Assembly: GCF_029407905.1 (NCBI RefSeq)
Contig: NC_073635.1
Coordinates: 37,377,501-37,441,500, forward strand
Length of the DNA: 64,000 nt
Source: Bubalus kerabau
Taxonomy: Eukaryota > Chordata > Mammalia > Artiodactyla > Bovidae
Direction of reading: 5' to 3'
The notes beneath the pieces are model-generated. The model was given only the letters and a program-made list of their open reading frames with translations. It ran no database searches and had not been told where the DNA came from. Each line of letters starts with the position of its first letter. Positions within the stretch are counted from its first letter, which is position 1. Below, in pieces: positions 23,994-35,500 of this stretch. Made by a program: the position numbers and the translations under genes.

Positions 23994-24837
23994 AAAGAAA
24001 TCAACTCTGAGGCACAGATGTATAGAACAGTCTCTTGGACTCTGTGGGAGAGGGAGGCGGGGATGATTTGGGAGAATGACACTGAAACATGTATAATATC
24101 ATATAAGAAATGAATCTCCAGTCCAGGTTCGATGCAGGATACAGGATGCTTGGAGCTGGTGCACTGGGATGACCCAGAGGGATGGTATGGGGAGGGAGGT
24201 GGGAGGGGGGTTCAGGATTGGGAACACGTGTACACCCGTGGTGAATGCATGTTGAGGTATGGCAAAACCAATACAATATTGTAAAGTAAAAAAAAATAAT
24301 AATAATAAAAAATAAAAAAATATTAAAGTATAAGTTCAAATAGCATATCCAATAGCAAGTAATAAAAAGTCAGAACAACACTAAATTATAACTGCTAAGT
24401 GATTCTTAAGGAAATTTATGTTTGCAGTATATATTTAGCTAGACATTTTTTTTCAAAAGAAATCCTGTAAAAGATTTTCAAACTAAATATCACCTTCATT
24501 AGAAAAATAAAAAATGCATTTTAAAAGAACATAATATAATCAAAGTTTCTATAGTCTTCTAAATTTTGAGGAAGTCCAAAAAGAACAAAAAAGTTATCAA
24601 AGAAATTACATTTTATCTAGGAAATGGAAAATTTAATAAATTTTCTGATAACAACATCTGAACAACTGAAATGCAAAAGAAAAGCCTAGGAATACACATT
24701 CAGTCAATAAACACATAAGGTTCACTGAAGGCACAAAAATCATTGACTTGGAAAAAAATTCTTCACTCTGTTCTAGACTCTAACCCAAGTATGTCATCTA
24801 TTACACAGTTTTCCTTTCCCAAAAATTAACAGAAAAG

Positions 24838-24876
<39 letters not shown>

Positions 24877-24898
24877 AAAAAAAAGAAATCAACTCTGA
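23994..24898 (+). mobile_element. Young L1 insertion with a 3' transduction
   Basis: The perfect 17-bp repeat aaagaaatcaactctga at 23994-24010 and 24882-24898 brackets 871 bases. The insert begins with L1 3' UTR (24011-24287), has a first A-rich tail (24288-24320), then about 520 bases of non-L1 sequence, a (CA)n run and a second A-tail just before the second repeat. That order is the signature of read-through transcription past the L1 tail followed by retrotransposition. Confidence 0.85.
24842..24873. repeat. (CA)n microsatellite
   Basis: There are 16 CA units near the end of the transduced segment, followed by the terminal A-tail. Confidence 0.97.
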
Positions 24899-25376
24899 AT
24901 ATTCATTGGAAGGACTGATGCTGAAGCTCCAAAATTTTGGCCACCTGATGTGAACATTTGACTCATTGGAAAAGACCCTGATGTTGGGAAAGGTTGAAGG
25001 AAAAAGAAGAGGGTGGCAGAGGATGAGACAGTTGGATAGCATCACTGACTCAATGGGGATGAACTTGGGCACACTCTGGGAGACAGTGTGGGACAAGTAA
25101 GCCTGGTGATGCTCGTGGGGGTCTCAAAGAATTGGAAACTACTTAACAACTGAACAACAATAATTCTGACAGATGTGGTGTGATATCTCACTGTAGTTCT
25201 AATTTTCATTTTCCTTATGGTTAGAGATGTTGACACTTTCTCATGTGTCTTTTGGCCAGCTGCATTTCTCCATGGAGGAAAATGTCTATTCAGACCCTCT
25301 GGCCATTTTTTAATCAGTGCGTTTGTGGGTTTTTTGACATCAAGTTGTATGACTTCGTCGTATATTTTGGATATTA

Positions 25377-25473
25377 GAAAACTCTGGGAGATAATGAAGT
25401 ACAGGGAAGCCCAGCATTCTGCAGTCCATGGGGTCACAAAGTGTCAGACATGACTTAGCAACTGAACAACCAC
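25377..25473 (+). mobile_element. BovB 3' terminal fragment
   Basis: These are the last 100 or so bases of BovB, inserted in the ancient L1, which continues on both sides. No clear TSD was found. Confidence 0.8.
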
Positions 25474-25613
25474 AAGTCCTTATCATATACATTGTTTACA
25501 AATCTCCTCTCCCATTTGACAGGCAACAATTTCATTTTGTTGATAGTTTTCTTCACTATGAAAAAAGTTTTTAGTTTAATGTAGACCCATTTGTTTATTT
25601 ATGGTTTTTGTTA

Positions 25614-26066
25614 TCCTATGGTTTTTCCTGTGGTCATGTATGGATGTGAGAGTTGGACTGTGAAGAAGGCTGAGTGCCAAAGAATTGATGCTTTTGAACT
25701 GTGGTGTTGGAGAAGAGTCTTGAGAGTCCCTTGGCCTGCAAGCAGATCCAACCAGTCCATTCTGAAGGAGATCAGCCCTGGGTGTTCTTTGGAAGGAATG
25801 ATGCTAAAGCTGAAACTCCAGTACTTTGGCCACCTCATGCGAAGAGTTGACTCCTTGGAAAAGACTCTGATGCTGGGAGGGATTGGGGGCAGGAGGAGAA
25901 GGGGAAGACAGAGGATGAGATGGCTGGATGGCATCACTGACTCGATGGACGTGAGTCTGAGTGAACTCCGGGAGTTGGTGATGGACAGGGAGGCCTGGCG
26001 TGCTGCGACTCATGGGGTCGCAAAGAGTCGGACATGACTCAGCAACTGATCTGATCTGATCTTTCT
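25614..26066 (+). mobile_element. Young BovB tail (ART2A-like)
   Basis: It covers the last 450 bases of BovB and ends in a variant ATCTG repeat tail. The frame 25591-26037 is open through the natural C-terminus of the BovB protein, so this copy is little mutated. It lies inside the ancient L1. Confidence 0.9.
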
Positions 26067-26819
26067 GAGGAGATCAGTCTAAACATCATTTCTAAGAGCA
26101 GTGTCAAAGAGATTACTGCATAAGTTTTCCTCTAGAAGTTTTATAGTTTCAGGTCTTACATTTAAGTCTTCAACCCATTTAAAATTTATTTTTGCATATG
26201 ATGGCAGAAAGTAGTCCAGGTTTATTTTTAGGTATGTAGCTGATTGGTTTTCCCAACACCATTTATTTCCTCCGTGTATATTCTTTCCTTTTGTGCCAGA
26301 AAATGATCATATAATTGTGGGTTTATTTTTGGGATCTCTGTTTTATTCCATTCATCTATGTGTTTACTTTTGTTGGCAGTACCATAATATTTTGATTACT
26401 GTAGCTTTGTAGTATAAATCAAGGTGTGACATCTTCAGCTTTATTCTTCTTTCACAAGAATGTTTTGACCATTCAATATCTTTGTTTTTCCATATAAATT
26501 TTAGAATTGCTTATTCATAGTGAAAGAAAACACTATGGATATTTTGATAGAAATTACATGGAATTTGTAGATTACCTTAGGAAAAAAGGTCCTTTTAACA
26601 ATATTAACTTCCAATGAAGGAGCACTGTATATTTTTTCATTTGTTTTTATCTTCATTTTCCTTCAAAAATGTCTCACTGTTTTCCTAGTTCAGGCAAGTG
26701 TTTTATTTCCTTTGCTAAATTTATTCCTAGCTGTTTCATTCTTTTAGATACAGTTGTAAATTAGATTGTTTTCTTCATTTCTTTTTCCATTAGTTTGTTT
26801 TTAGTATATAAAAACATAA

Positions 26820-27003
26820 AAAATTTCTCTATATTAATTTAGTATCCTGCAATTTTACTCTTCATTTATCATTCAAATAGATTTTTGGTGGCTTTAGACT
26901 ATTTAGACTTCTTTAGACTATTCTAAAGAAGCCACCAAAAATCTATTTGAATGATAAATGAAGAGTAAAATTGCAGGATACTAAATTAATATAGAGAAAT
27001 TTT
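26820..27003. repeat. Perfect 75-bp inverted repeat with 34-base spacer
   Basis: Arms 26820-26894 and 26929-27003 are exact reverse complements over 75 bases. The spacer, 26895-26928, contains repeated tttagac and tagactatt words that also follow the right arm. The host sequence is ancient L1 ORF2, which normally has no such repeat, so the right arm is an inverted copy of the left or the reverse. Confidence 0.97.
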
Positions 27004-27832
27004 AGACTATTCTATGTATAGTATCATGTCATCTGCAAACAGTGAGTTTTACATCTTCCTTTCCTGTTTGGATGCCTTTGGAACACATGCTAACATCCCT
27101 ACATTTTAACTCCACACACACACATTTAATTTTTTATATCATATTTTAATCTTTTTGTTTTGTATATCATTTAACTACTTTTTTTCATACAAATGATTTT
27201 ACTACTTTTAACATTTTTAATTGTTATTGTTTGCTTTTACAAATGAGATTTTTTTTTCTTTTGTAATTTTTATGTATTTTTTGCTGTGATCTTCTGTCCT
27301 ACGTAGAGAAATCCCTTTAATATTTCTTGCAAGTCCACTCTAGAGGTGCTGAACTTACCTTTTGCTTGTCTGTTAACCTTTTTATCTCTCCTTTAAATTT
27401 GAATGGTAATCTTGTTGGGTAGGTTATTCTTGATTTTAGGGTTTTTCCTTTCTCAATTTTGAACATATTGATCACTTCTGATCTGCAAATTTTCTGCTGA
27501 AAGGTCAGCTGAGAGTCTTATGTGAGTTTTTTGTATGGTGCTAATTGTTTTTCCCTTGCTATTTTTACAGTTCTCTATTTATTTTTAATTTTTTTCCATT
27601 TTAATTATAATATAATTGTTGTGGATGTCTTTGGATTTATCTTACTTGGAACTCTCTGTGCTTCCTCGATGTCATCTGTTTTCCTGAACTTCCCAGGTGA
27701 GGATAATTTGCAGCTGTTATTTCTTCAAATAAATTATCTACCCATTTCCCTCTCTTATTCTTTTTCTTCTGGGATTCTTATCATTTGAATGTTAGTTCAG
27801 ATAATAAGAACTATAACTGATGTATTTGCAGA

Positions 27833-28976
27833 GGTCTCTTCAGTTCAGTTCAGTTGCTCAGTCATGTCCGACTCTTTGTGACCCCATGAATCGCAGCATG
27901 CCAGGCCTCCCTGTCCATCACCAACTCCAGGAGTTCACTCAGACTTACGTCCATCGAGTCAGTGATGCCATCCAGCCATCTCATCCTCTGTTGTCCCCTT
28001 CTCCTCCTGCCCCCAATCCCTCCCAGCATCAGAGTCTTTTCCAAGGAGTCAACCCTTCGCATGAGGTGGCCAAAGTACTGGAGTTTCAGCTTTAGCATCA
28101 TTCCTTCCAAAGAACACCCAGGGCTGATCTCCTTCAGAATGGACTGGTTGGATCTGCTTGCAGGCCAAGGGACTCTCAAGACTCTTCTCCAACACCACAG
28201 TTCAAAAGCATCAATTCTTCGGCATTCAGCTTTCTTCACAGTCCAATTCTCACATCCATACATGACCACTGGAAAAACCATAGCCTTGACTAGACCGGCC
28301 TTTGTTGGCAAAGTAATGTTTCTGCTTTTCAATATGCTATCTAGGTTGGCCATAACTTTCCTTCCAAGGAGTAAGTGTCTTTTAATTTCATGGCTGCAGT
28401 CACCATCTGCGGTGATTTTGGAGCCCCCAAAAATAAAGTCTGACACTGTTTCCCCTGTTTCCCCATCTGTTTCCCATGAAATGATGGGACCAGATGCCAT
28501 GATCTTCATTTTCTGAATGTTGAGCTTTAAGCCAACTTTTTCAGTCTCCTCTTTCATCTTCATCAAGAGGCTTTTGATTTCCTCTTCACTTTCTGCCATA
28601 AGGGTGGTGTCATCTGCATATCTGAGGTTATTGATATTTCTCCCGGCAATCATGATTCCAGCTTGTGCTTCTTCCAGCCCAGCGTTTCTCATGATGTACT
28701 CTGCATAGAAGTTAAATAAGCAGGGTGACAATATACAGCCTTGACGGACTCCTTTTCCTATTTGGAACCAGTCTGTTGTTCCATGTCCAGTTCTAACTGT
28801 TACTTCCTGACCTGCATATAAATTTCTCAAGAGGCAGGTCAGATGGTCTGGCATTCCCATCTCTTTCAGAATTTTCCACAGTTTATTGTGATCCACACAG
28901 TCAAAGGCTTTGGCATAGTCAATAAAGCAGAAATAGATGTTTTTCTGGAATTCTCTTGCTTTTTTGATGGTCTCTT
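27833..28976 (-). mobile_element. Young BovB LINE, 1.1 kb, with short TSD
   Basis: The insertion 27841-28968 sits in the ancient L1, with ggtctctt on both sides (27833-27840 and 28969-28976). At the left it ends in the typical (TTCAG)n terminus. It is 5'-truncated within RT motif A. Confidence 0.9.
27862..28960 (-). pseudogene. BovB RT C-terminal half, open frame
   Basis: This is an uninterrupted frame of about 366 codons on the minus strand, the largest in the window. It opens at the 5' truncation, so the apparent start at 28896 (a GTG codon) is not a real start. Motif A (FIDYAKAFD) lies at the N-terminal edge near 28900-28926. The catalytic YADD box is intact at 28609-28620, and the frame continues to the family's natural C-terminus. 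The endonuclease and RT fingers are missing. It encodes no complete enzyme, and no promoter is visible. Confidence 0.85.
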
Positions 28977-29718
28977 AATTTATCCTTAATTAAAAAAATT
29001 TTTTCCCTTTCTTCTGTCCATCTTGGGCCATTTTCACTATTATTTATTCCCATTTGTCAATGTATTTGTCTGATCATCTAATCTACTGTTGATTCCTTCT
29101 AATGTATTTTTTATTTAAATTACTATATTCTTCAGCTCTGTTTGATTCTTCTTTATATTTTCTGTTTGTTAAAATCCTCATTGTGTTTCTTCATTCTTCT
29201 CCTGAGTTCATTAAGCATCCTTATGATCATTACCTTTAACTATTTATTGATTAGATAGCTTATCTCCATGTCACTTACATCATCTGTGGTTTTATCTTAT
29301 CCTTTATTTGGAACATATTCTTCCGCCTTATGTTGCCTAATTCTTTGCTTTTATTTGTATGCTTTCGGTTGGTTGGTTAGGTTTCCCAATCTTGGAGAGG
29401 TGGCACTATGTAGGAGATGTCCTAGAAGGTGCAGCAGCTCACTCTCTCTGGTCATCTGAGCTATACACTCCCTTTGTAGGCTATATATGCCTTACTGTTA
29501 TGGCAGGGTTGAGTGCAGTGGGCATGCTGGTAGGCAGGGCTTGGCCCTGGTCCTCCAGTCCCTATCTTTCCCTGAGCCTGATGGCTTATCCCAGGATGGC
29601 AGGCTATGCAGGCTGGGAGACCTGGGCCTGGTACTCCACTGGTGGTCCATAGTAGCCCCTGGCACTAATAGCCTAGAAGAAATCCAAAATTCACTGTCAG
29701 CACCAGTGTTGTCATGGT

Positions 29719-30019
29719 CAAATATGTCAGCTGCTGCTGCTGCTGCTAAGTCGCTTCAGTCATGTCTGACTCTGTGCGACCCCATAGACGGCAGCCCACC
29801 AGGCTCTCCTGTCCCTGGGATTCTCCAGGCAAGAACACTGGAGTGGGTTGCCATTTCCTTCTCCAATGCATAAAAGTAAAAAGTGAAAGTGAAGTCGCTC
29901 AGTCGTGTCCGACTCTTCGCGACCCCATGGACTGCAGCCTACCAGGCTCCTCTGTCCATGGGATTTTCCATGCAAGAGTACTGGAGTGGGGTGCCATTGC
30001 CTTCTCCCAAATATGTCAG
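29719..30019 (-). mobile_element. Bov-A2 SINE with 12-bp TSD
   Basis: The dimeric Bov-A2 (29731-30007) has its (CTG)n end at left. It is bracketed by the perfect repeat caaatatgtcag at 29719-29730 and 30008-30019, inside the ancient L1 5' region. Confidence 0.95.
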
Positions 30020-30610
30020 CACCATGTCCCCAAATGGCTACCACTAATGTTCAAGTACCTGATGAATTCCAGTTGCCTCCTGCCTCTCTGGGAGACTCTC
30101 CTTGATCAATCAGTAAGTGGTTATGACTAGACCTATTTCAAAGTACTGCCTCTGTGATAAGATTTAGATCTTATGAGAGTTTGTCAGTGCCCTTTCATAA
30201 TGGAAATTGTTTCCTGAAGTCTTTTAACCCTCCCATCCACAAGGCCCTCTGTCATTCAAAGCTGGATGTTCTGGGTTTATCATGCCATTGAAGGACTTCC
30301 AGGCTAGGAAGCACAGTGTGGGTTTAGAATCTTTGCTCCTTGGATAGAACCTCTCCTCTTATAATTATCTTATTTTTGATTATCACCTGTGGGATTAGGT
30401 CTTGAATATAACTCATATTTGCTCTTCATAACAATCTTACTGTGGTCCCTTCTTTATATCTTTAATTTTGGAAAATATTTTATGCCAGTATCAGCTTGTT
30501 CTTATACAGAGTTGCTCTGTACATAGTAAACATTTTGTGTGCTCATGGAATTAGGTGATGACTGCATCTTCCTACTCTACCATTTGGCCATACTGCATCA
30601 CTGGTTCAAA

Positions 30611-31405
30611 TTTTAAAGGTCTTCAAGTGATAGAACACTTGCAGTATATTTTTTTGGGAAAAATACTAAAAAAAAAAAGAAATTTTTATTCTGGATTTTA
30701 AAAAGTATACATTTTCGCAGATATTTTAGGTTAAAATGAAGAGCATGGTGAAGATGAAGACAACTTGTTGATTTGTCAAATTAGAAACATCCAGTCATTT
30801 GGAAAGATTTTTAAAAAATTTACCTCTTAAATTTATATGTAATTTTAAAATCAATGACAGGAATAAATAATGTGGGATGATCTCAATATTGTCTTTGTCT
30901 GAAAAAAATGATTTTCTTTCTTTATAAAATCAACTATCATACAATCAAATAAATCATATCTACCAATCCTAGCTGTGGTTTACTGTACCCAAATAATCAA
31001 GTCACCCCGGGTCTACTTTGTTTTCCACAGTAGTAGTTCAAAGTATTTTAATATTGTTTCAGTACCAGACATTATACTAAATCTTTTACATACATTTTCC
31101 CTACTAATATTAAAAATAAACAATTGATGTACAGTTGCTATCCCTATTTTATAGAAGAGTAATGTATGTTTTAGAAAGCTTTAGCAGTTTTTCCAAACTT
31201 ATTTTGCTGATAGTAAGAATCTCCTGGGCTTTCATCGATAGTAGTCTGACTCCCAATTTTTGTGTTTACTCTCCTAGAATCAGTTTATTATCTATGCATT
31301 CATTAGGATTCTGATCTTAACCTCAGTGGAGCCAGAATTGAAAATGGAAAGAGAATTTGCTTCAAAGCCAGACACATATGGGTTTGAATTACATGTTTGA
31401 TATTT
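30611..31405. other. AT-rich DNA with a probable MIR
   Basis: Bases 31062-31255 follow the reverse MIR order, from an accagacattatactaaat phrase (MIR 3' end) through a tccctattttatag-like core to a tctgactccc end. The rest shows nothing I can assign. Confidence 0.6.
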
Positions 31406-33045
31406 TAGTTCAGTTCAATCACTCAGTCGTGTCCGACTCTTTGTGACCTCATGGACTGTAGCACACCAGGATTCCCTGTCCATCACCAACTCCCAGAGCT
31501 TGCTCAAACTCATGTTCATCGAGGTAGTGATGCCATCGAACCATCTTCTCCTCTGTTGTCCCCTTCTCCTCCTGCCCTCAATCCCTCCCAACTTCAGCGT
31601 CTTTTCCAATGAGTCAACTCTTTGCATGACGTGGCCAAAGTATTGGAGTTTCAGCTTCAGCATCAGTCCTTCTAATGAATGCTCAGGACTGATTTCCTTT
31701 AGGATGGACTGGTTGGATCTCCTTGCAGTCCAAGGGACTCTCAAGAGTCTTCTCCAACACCACAGTTCAAAAACATCAATTCTTCAGCACTCAGCTTTCC
31801 TTATAGTTAAACTCTCTCATGCATACATGACTACTGGAAAAACCATAGCTTTGACAAGATGGACCTTTGTTGTCAAAGTAATGTTTTTGCTTTTTAATGT
31901 GCTGTCTAGATTGGTCATAGCTTTACTTCCAAGGAGCAAGTGTCTTTTAATTTCATGGCTGCTGTCATCATCTGCAGTGATTTGGGAGCCCAAGACACTA
32001 AAGTTTCACTGTTTCCCCATCTATTTGTCATGAAGTGTTGGGACCTGATGCTATGATCTTAGTTTTTTGAATGTTGAGTTTTAAGCCAACTTTTTAACTC
32101 TCCTCTTTCATCTTCATCAAGAGGCTCTTTAGTTCTTCTTCACTTTCTGCCATAAGGGTGTTGTCATCTGCATATCTGAGTTTATTATATTTCTCCCAGC
32201 AATCTTGATTCCAGCTTGTGCTTCATCCAGCCTGACATTTTCACATGATGTACTCTGCATATAAGTTAAATAAGCAAGGTGACAATATACAGCCTTGATG
32301 TACTCCTTTCCCAATTTGGAACTAGTCTGTTGTTTCATGTCCGATTCTAACTGTTGCTTTTTGGCCTGCATACAGGTTTCTCAGGAGGCAGGTAAGGTGG
32401 TCTTGTATTCCCATCTTTTTAAAAATTTCCTACAGTTTGTTGTGATTCATATAGTCAAAGGCTTTGGCATAGTCAATAAAGCAGAAGTAGATGTTTTTCT
32501 GGAACTCTTTTCTCTTTTCCCTTTTCCATGTTCTGATGGATGTCAGCAATTTGATCTCTGGTTCCTCTACCTTTTCTAAGTCCAGCTTGAACATTTGGAA
32601 GTTCATGGTTCACATACTGTTGAAGCCTGGCTTAGAGAGTTTTGAGCATTACTTTGCTAGAGTGTGAGATGAGTGCAATTGTGTGGCAGCTTGAATATTC
32701 TTTGGCATTGTCCTTCTTCAGGACTGGAATGAAAACTGACTGTTTCCAGTGCTGTGGCCACTGCAGAGTTTTCCAAATTTGCTGGCATTTTGAATACAGC
32801 ACTTTAACAGCATCATCTTTTAAGATTTAAAATAGCTCATCTAGAATTCCATCATGTCCACTAGCTTTGTTTGTGTGATGCTTCCTAAGGCCCATTTGAC
32901 TTTGCATTCCAGATGTCTGGCTCTAGGTGAGTGATCACACCATCATGGTTATCTGGGTCATGAAGATCTTTTTTGTATAGTTTTTCTGTGTATTCTTTCC
33001 ATGTCTTCTTAATATCTTTTGCTTCCATTAGGTCCATACGATTTC
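31406..33045 (-). mobile_element. BovB LINE, 5'-truncated, 1.6 kb
   Basis: It runs from the 3' terminus at left, through the RT region, to the linker region at right. Reverse frames 31415-31744 and 32129-32371 are pieces of the RT protein. The YADD region near 32170 is frameshifted. Confidence 0.92.
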
Positions 33046-34312
33046 TGTTATTTAAATAGCTTCAATAATGTATTTTCACATGTGTGAGATAGAACGCTAC
33101 TTTCTAACTTGTAGATTTTCTTGAGGTTAGTTAGAGAATAAATGATCTAATATAAAAAATTTTAAAGACAATAACTAAGACAAAATAGCACACACTTGTA
33201 GAATATTACTGTAGAAAAAGGGTGTGTTCATGCTGTCACCTATGTTCTTAAAAATTAGTTATAATTACCCTAATAATTTTATGGGACACAGGATAGTTTT
33301 TCCAAAAAATGATGAAATTGAAATGTCAAAGTTAGAAAGGGCTCTTGGCTCACTATAGTCTGATACATTGTAAATGTTATTTTAAAATAGCAATATTCAT
33401 TTTATTAATTAGCTACTTAATTAAGAAAATAGTCTTGGCTCCTTAACTTTCACATAAATCAATAGAACTGTAGCTCTATTACTAAATCATTGCGGATCAA
33501 GATACATATGTAATAAGAAAATTGCACTCAGCTCCATAGACTGATTGCAACCTTTTTATCATCTACCACAAACTGAGAGACAGAAGTGTGCTTGCAGTCA
33601 TAAACATAGAAAATATTTCTAGTTTTATGTAAAAAAGAAAGAAAAATGTATATTGGGAATAATGAATAAGCTGGTTTAAGCTCTAAGGGAAGAGATTGTT
33701 CATGCTAATTTTGATTACTCTGTACTTTTACATTTATATGTATGGTATTTAGGAGATTTTTTTTGAACATATCTACTCAACATTAGAGGTTTTTATGTAT
33801 ATAATTAAACACACAGTAATCTATTCATTAAAAATTATTTTCATGGAATGCAAATTATAGTCTGAACCAGTTCAAATCAATGTATTTTTGGAAAAGTCAC
33901 ACAGAGAATCAACATTAAACAGTATTTGCTTTCAATTAGGAAAGTGTGTGACTTTCTTAGAGCTGATCATTTTGAAAATATAATTTGCACACTAATTGTA
34001 AATTGCAAAGTCATCCTCCAGCTACACTGATTCTTAGTCTTTATTTTTTTAATGTCAATTTTAACTTTTCATCTCTAGATGGTGCTCCAGACCTGCATTA
34101 CAGCCAGTCATGTTAACACCAGTATAAAAAGCAAAAGAAACAAAAACCAAAAAAATAAAATGTGATCTTATAACCAGATAAGTTAAGTTAGAAAAAATTC
34201 TTGGAACTTTCATTTTAGGCTAGAAAAGTATGTATTGCAATGTGATTAAGCCCATGATGAAGATGTTTGAGCACTGTTCTTAAAAGTAGCTAACTAAGGT
34301 TTTATTTAACTA
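33046..34312. other. AT-rich unique DNA
   Basis: No element, exon or motif could be supported in this stretch. Confidence 0.55.
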
Positions 34313-34436
34313 TCAGTGACTAGCAAAATATGGTCTGAAAGCCAAATTCAGCCTTCTGCCTGTTTTTATGTCTTCCATGAGTTAAGAATGGGTTTGAAAT
34401 GTTTTATTTTTTGAAAAAAGGTAATCATTTGGATTC

Positions 34437-35312
34437 TGCGTGCTCAGTCGCTTAAGAGTTATCCAACTCTTGGTGACCATATGTAGCCTGCCAGGCTCCT
34501 CTGTCCATGGGCTTCTCCAGTTAAGAACACTGGAGGGCTCCCAGGTATATACCCTGAGGAAACCACAACTGAATGAAACACATGTATCCCAGTGTTCATT
34601 GCAGCACTATTTACAATAGCTAGAACATGGAAGCAACCTAGATGTCCGTTGACAGATGAATGGATAAAAAGTTGTGTTATATATACACAATGGAATATTA
34701 CTCAGCCATAAAAAGGAACACATTTGAATCAGTTATAATGAGGTGGATGAACCTAGAACCTATTATACAGAGTGAAGTGAGTCATAAACAGAAAGATAAA
34801 TACTGTATTCTAACACATATATATGGAATCTATAAAAATGGTACTGAAGAATTTATTTATAGGGCAACAATGGAGAAACAGACATAGAGAATAGACTTAT
34901 GGTCATGGGGAAAGGGGAGGAGAGGGTGAAATTTGTGAAAAGAGTAACATGGAAACTTACATTACCTTATGTAAAATAGATAGCCAACAGGAATTTGCTG
35001 TATGGCTCAGGAAACTCAAACAGGGGGTCTGTATCAACCTAGAGGGGTGGGATGGGGAGTGAGATGGGAGGGAGTTTCAAAAGGGAGGGGGTATATTTAT
35101 GCCTATGTCTGATTCATATTGAGGTTTGACAGAAAACAGCAAAATTCTGTAAAGCAATTATCCTTCAATTACAAAAACAAACAAACAAAAAGAATACTGG
35201 AGTGGATTGCCATGTCCTCCTCCAGGGGATCTTCCTGACCCAGGGATTGAACCTGCAATGCCTCCATCCCCTACACTGCAGATAGTTTCTTTACCCACTG
35301 AGTTACATAGAA
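34437..35312 (-). mobile_element. Bov-tA SINE split by L1
   Basis: The halves 34437-34535 and 35190-35312 join into one reverse Bov-tA. The L1 TSD is made of SINE sequence. Confidence 0.88.
34523..35202 (+). mobile_element. L1 3' end with 13-bp TSD, inside a SINE
   Basis: L1 sequence 34536-35189 covers the ORF2 C-terminus (frame 34660-34887), the 3' UTR and an A-rich (CAAA)n tail. The flanks aagaacactggag (34523-34535) and aagaatactggag (35190-35202) match with one mismatch. The 3' UTR differs from the youngest copies in the window, so this is an older subfamily. Confidence 0.92.
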
Positions 35313-35500
35313 ATTCACACAAAAAATTGAACTACAATGTTTGTAAATAAGTTTTATTGGAACATTTCCACGCTCACTTGTTTAAGCATTGTCTACAGCT
35401 GCTTTTGTAAGAGCAAAAGACAGAGAAAATATAACCCTTAAAGCCTAAAATATTTACTATCTGGTCTTTTACAGAAAAAGTTTGGTCAGTTCTGAACTAA

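Larger units (their letters stand above)
21502..25174 (+). mobile_element. Long BovB LINE with 12-bp TSD, interrupted by L1
   Basis: The BovB insertion is 21514-25162, bracketed by attctgacagat at 21502-21513 and 25163-25174, which is ancient L1 sequence. It starts in the 5' part of the element, keeps remnants of the AP-like endonuclease coding region (frame 21472-21666 and onward to 22400), then the linker, the RT region and the 3' end. Many stops and frameshifts are present; the YADD position near 23513 is altered to a CSDD-like sequence. A young L1 splits it at 24011-24881. Confidence 0.93.
20090..30610 (-). mobile_element. Ancient L1, split into about eight pieces
   Basis: Segments about 20090-20439, 20703-20931, 21370-21513, 25163-25376, 25474-25614, 26059-27840, 28969-29730 and 30008-30610 read in order as one reverse-oriented L1: ORF2 end and RT region up to about 27090, then, after an internal loss, sequence I recognise as mammalian L1 5' region. 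The last stretch ends in the gatggcagagtaggaag-like word typical of L1 5' ends (reverse complement near 30570-30590). About 4.2 kb of L1 remains. The ORF2 part is secure; the 5' part is less so. Confidence 0.65.
34314..35500 (-). mobile_element. hAT/Charlie-like DNA transposon remnant, split
   Basis: The left part (34314-34430) and right part (35313-35500) match the two ends of the common mammalian non-autonomous hAT repeat whose ends read near cagtgactagcaaaatatgg and, at the other end in reverse, a tttctgtaaaagaccagatag word. A SINE that itself holds an L1 lies between them. The exact MER subfamily is not certain. Confidence 0.65.

Noticed and set aside
24842..24873. CA repeat as a functional Z-DNA or enhancer site
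   Set aside because: It is an ordinary microsatellite near an A-tail; nothing nearby supports regulation.
27862..28960. A host gene encoding a reverse-transcriptase-like protein
   Set aside because: The frame is the 3' half of a BovB insertion with TSD-like flanks and the BovB terminal repeat; no promoter, intron or start codon is present.
29359..29652. A Trp/Gly-rich open frame as a novel small protein
   Set aside because: It lies in what looks like the 5' region of an ancient L1 on the opposite strand; base composition explains the open frame.
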